From positions 1 to 6,614 of the forward strand of contig NYXO01000071.1 of the NCBI GenBank assembly GCA_002685415.1: a DNA stretch of 6,614 bases. Reading direction: 5' to 3'. Positions within the stretch are counted from its first letter, which is position 1, and each line of letters begins with the position of its first letter. The notes below the pieces were generated by a model, which was not told where the DNA came from, did no database searches, and saw only the letters and a program-made list of their open reading frames with translations. The stretch comes from Methanobacteriota archaeon. GTDB lineage: Archaea > Thermoplasmatota > Poseidoniia > Poseidoniales > Thalassarchaeaceae. Below are positions 5,584 to 6,614 of the stretch, piece by piece. The translations under genes were made by a program, and so were the position numbers.

Positions 5584-6614
5584 GAATTGCTTCTGAGTGT
5601 TTTTCAGAGAATATGCCAGAAACCATAACAAACTTTAATTTCTTCTTTCTATGCAGAGGTTTTAATACATCTCTTACATGCTCAAGGGTTTTTTTATGAT
5701 TATTTAATCTCTTCAAATAAAAGGGTATTACTGAACCCACTAAAGACAATTGATTTAAGGTATTTAGATTGTTAGTAAATGTATAAATTGGAATGTCTTT
5801 TGGTTTTGCGTTTGATATGTAGCCTGCAGTCGATCCAGTTCTTGTTACAGCAATTATTCCATCTGCACTTATCGACTCACTTAAGTCTCTTGCAGCAACA
5901 GCAATTGATTCCCAATCTGAATTTGTTATGAGTTCTTTTTCATACTCTAAAGTTTTAAATTTTTCTGTTCTTTTAGATATAGATTTTAAAAATTTCACAC
6001 ATTCAACTGGATATTTCCCAATACTTGTTTCTCCAGATAACATTATGGCATCAGCACCTTCATATACAGCATTTGCTACATCAGTCACCTCAGCTCTTGT
6101 AGGTGTTGGATTTTCTATCATTGATTCAAGCAAATGAGTAGCAACAATAGACCTTTTGCCTAATTTTGCACATGAGTTCATAATTTTTCTTTGAATATTT
6201 GGTAAGTCAGTAAGGCTGGTTTCAATTCCTAAATCGCCTCTTGCTACCATGATGCCCCAAGCGGATTCACAAATTTCATCAATATTATCTAATCCCTCTT
6301 GATTTTCAATTTTAGCAATAATTTTTGACTCTGATTTATGTTTAAGAAGAAGATCCTCTAATATTTGCAGATCTTTTTTATTTCTAACGAATGAAGCTGC
6401 AATAAAATCTACATTATTTTTAATTCCAAAAGTAATATCTTTTATATCTTTCGAAGTTATAGAAGGCATATCTATTCTTACGCCAGGCAAATTTACATGT
6501 CTTTTTGAGCCAACTTTTCCACCATGAATTACTTTGCAAATTAAATTATCTGATTCTTTTGAAAGAACTCTAAAACTAATTAATCCATTATCAACAGAAA
6601 TTTTTGAACCAACA
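5567..6614 (-). CDS. pyk: pyruvate kinase (N-terminus outside window)
   Basis: Final step of glycolysis in the cytoplasm: phosphoenolpyruvate plus ADP to pyruvate plus ATP. The visible 348 codons run from the B domain to the end; about 130 N-terminal residues of a normal 470-480 residue enzyme are missing. The first complete codon begins at 6613 and reads VGSKISVDNG, then KRHVNLPGV. Numbering from that codon, KIENQEGL holds the catalytic Lys101 and metal ligand Glu103, and ARGDLGIE (124-131) holds the second metal ligand Asp127. Next come VATHLLESM (157-165), PTRAEVTDVANAV (171-183) and MLSGET (191-196). VATHLLESM replaces the usual VATQMLESM, so Gln is His. The C-terminal effector-type domain includes TRTGSTAGYIS (257-267). 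The apparent start at 6490 is only the TTG of the conserved NLPGV motif, not a real start. The gene ends in TAG, 59 bases before the symporter, and may be cotranscribed with it or separate. Confidence 0.93.
   Translation of the reverse strand, partial: VGSKISVDNGLISFRVLSKESDNLICKVIHGGKVGSKRHVNLPGVRIDMPSITSKDIKDITFGIKNNVDFIAASFVRNKKDLQILEDLLLKHKSESKIIAKIENQEGLDNIDEICESAWGIMVARGDLGIETSLTDLPNIQRKIMNSCAKLGKRSIVATHLLESMIENPTPTRAEVTDVANAVYEGADAIMLSGETSIGKYPVECVKFLKSISKRTEKFKTLEYEKELITNSDWESIAVAARDLSESISADGIIAVTRTGSTAGYISNAKPKDIPIYTFTNNLNTLNQLSLVGSVIPFYLKRLNNHKKTLEHVRDVLKPLHRKKKLKFVMVSGIFSEKHSEAIQIINF

Noticed and set aside
6488..6490. Apparent start codon of pyruvate kinase at 6490
   Set aside because: It is a TTG inside the conserved NLPGV motif; the reading frame continues with recognisable pyruvate kinase sequence to the window edge.

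Overview
The window comes from an AT-rich (roughly 30% G+C by eye), tightly packed bacterial genome. Genes overlap or are separated by 6-59 bases, there are no mobile elements, RNA genes or repeat arrays, and no gene-free stretch reaches 100 bases. A sodium-coupled sugar symporter, a periplasmic GH3 glucosidase and a glucokinase of gammaproteobacterial style fit a streamlined marine bacterium. A SAR86-like gammaproteobacterium is my best guess, but this is inference from composition and gene content only.

Layout. Plus strand, bases 1-959: the 3' portion of a gene for a two-domain protein, with a CinA/PncC-like domain followed by a nicotinate/nicotinamide-nucleotide adenylyltransferase-like domain. 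The real start probably lies before the window. All other genes are on the minus strand. In transcription order they are: pyruvate kinase (6614 to 5567, N-terminus outside the window), an SGLT-type sodium/sugar symporter (5507 to 3942), a secreted GH3 beta-glucan glucohydrolase (3935 to 2064), glucokinase (2071 to 1163) and ribosomal protein bL33 (1150 to 956). The bL33 gene runs tail-to-tail into the plus-strand gene; their two TAA stop codons share a TTAA.

How the genes work together. Symporter, glucosidase and glucokinase are separated by 6 bases and by an 8-base overlap, so they are almost certainly one transcript. They form a short route without a phosphotransferase system: GH3 releases glucose from beta-glucan oligosaccharides in the periplasm, the symporter brings it in with sodium, and glucokinase makes glucose 6-phosphate. 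Pyruvate kinase, just upstream, catalyses the last step of glycolysis. The 59-base gap between pyruvate kinase and the symporter is the only place for a dedicated promoter; it holds two abutting small palindromes overlapping a possible -10 box. A perfect TATAAT at the end of glucokinase may give bL33 its own promoter.

I see no wholly unknown system. The points most worth checking are the fused CinA-like/adenylyltransferase protein with a divergent deamidase loop, the altered glucose-binding motif in glucokinase, one changed sugar-contact position in the symporter, and the operator-like palindromes.
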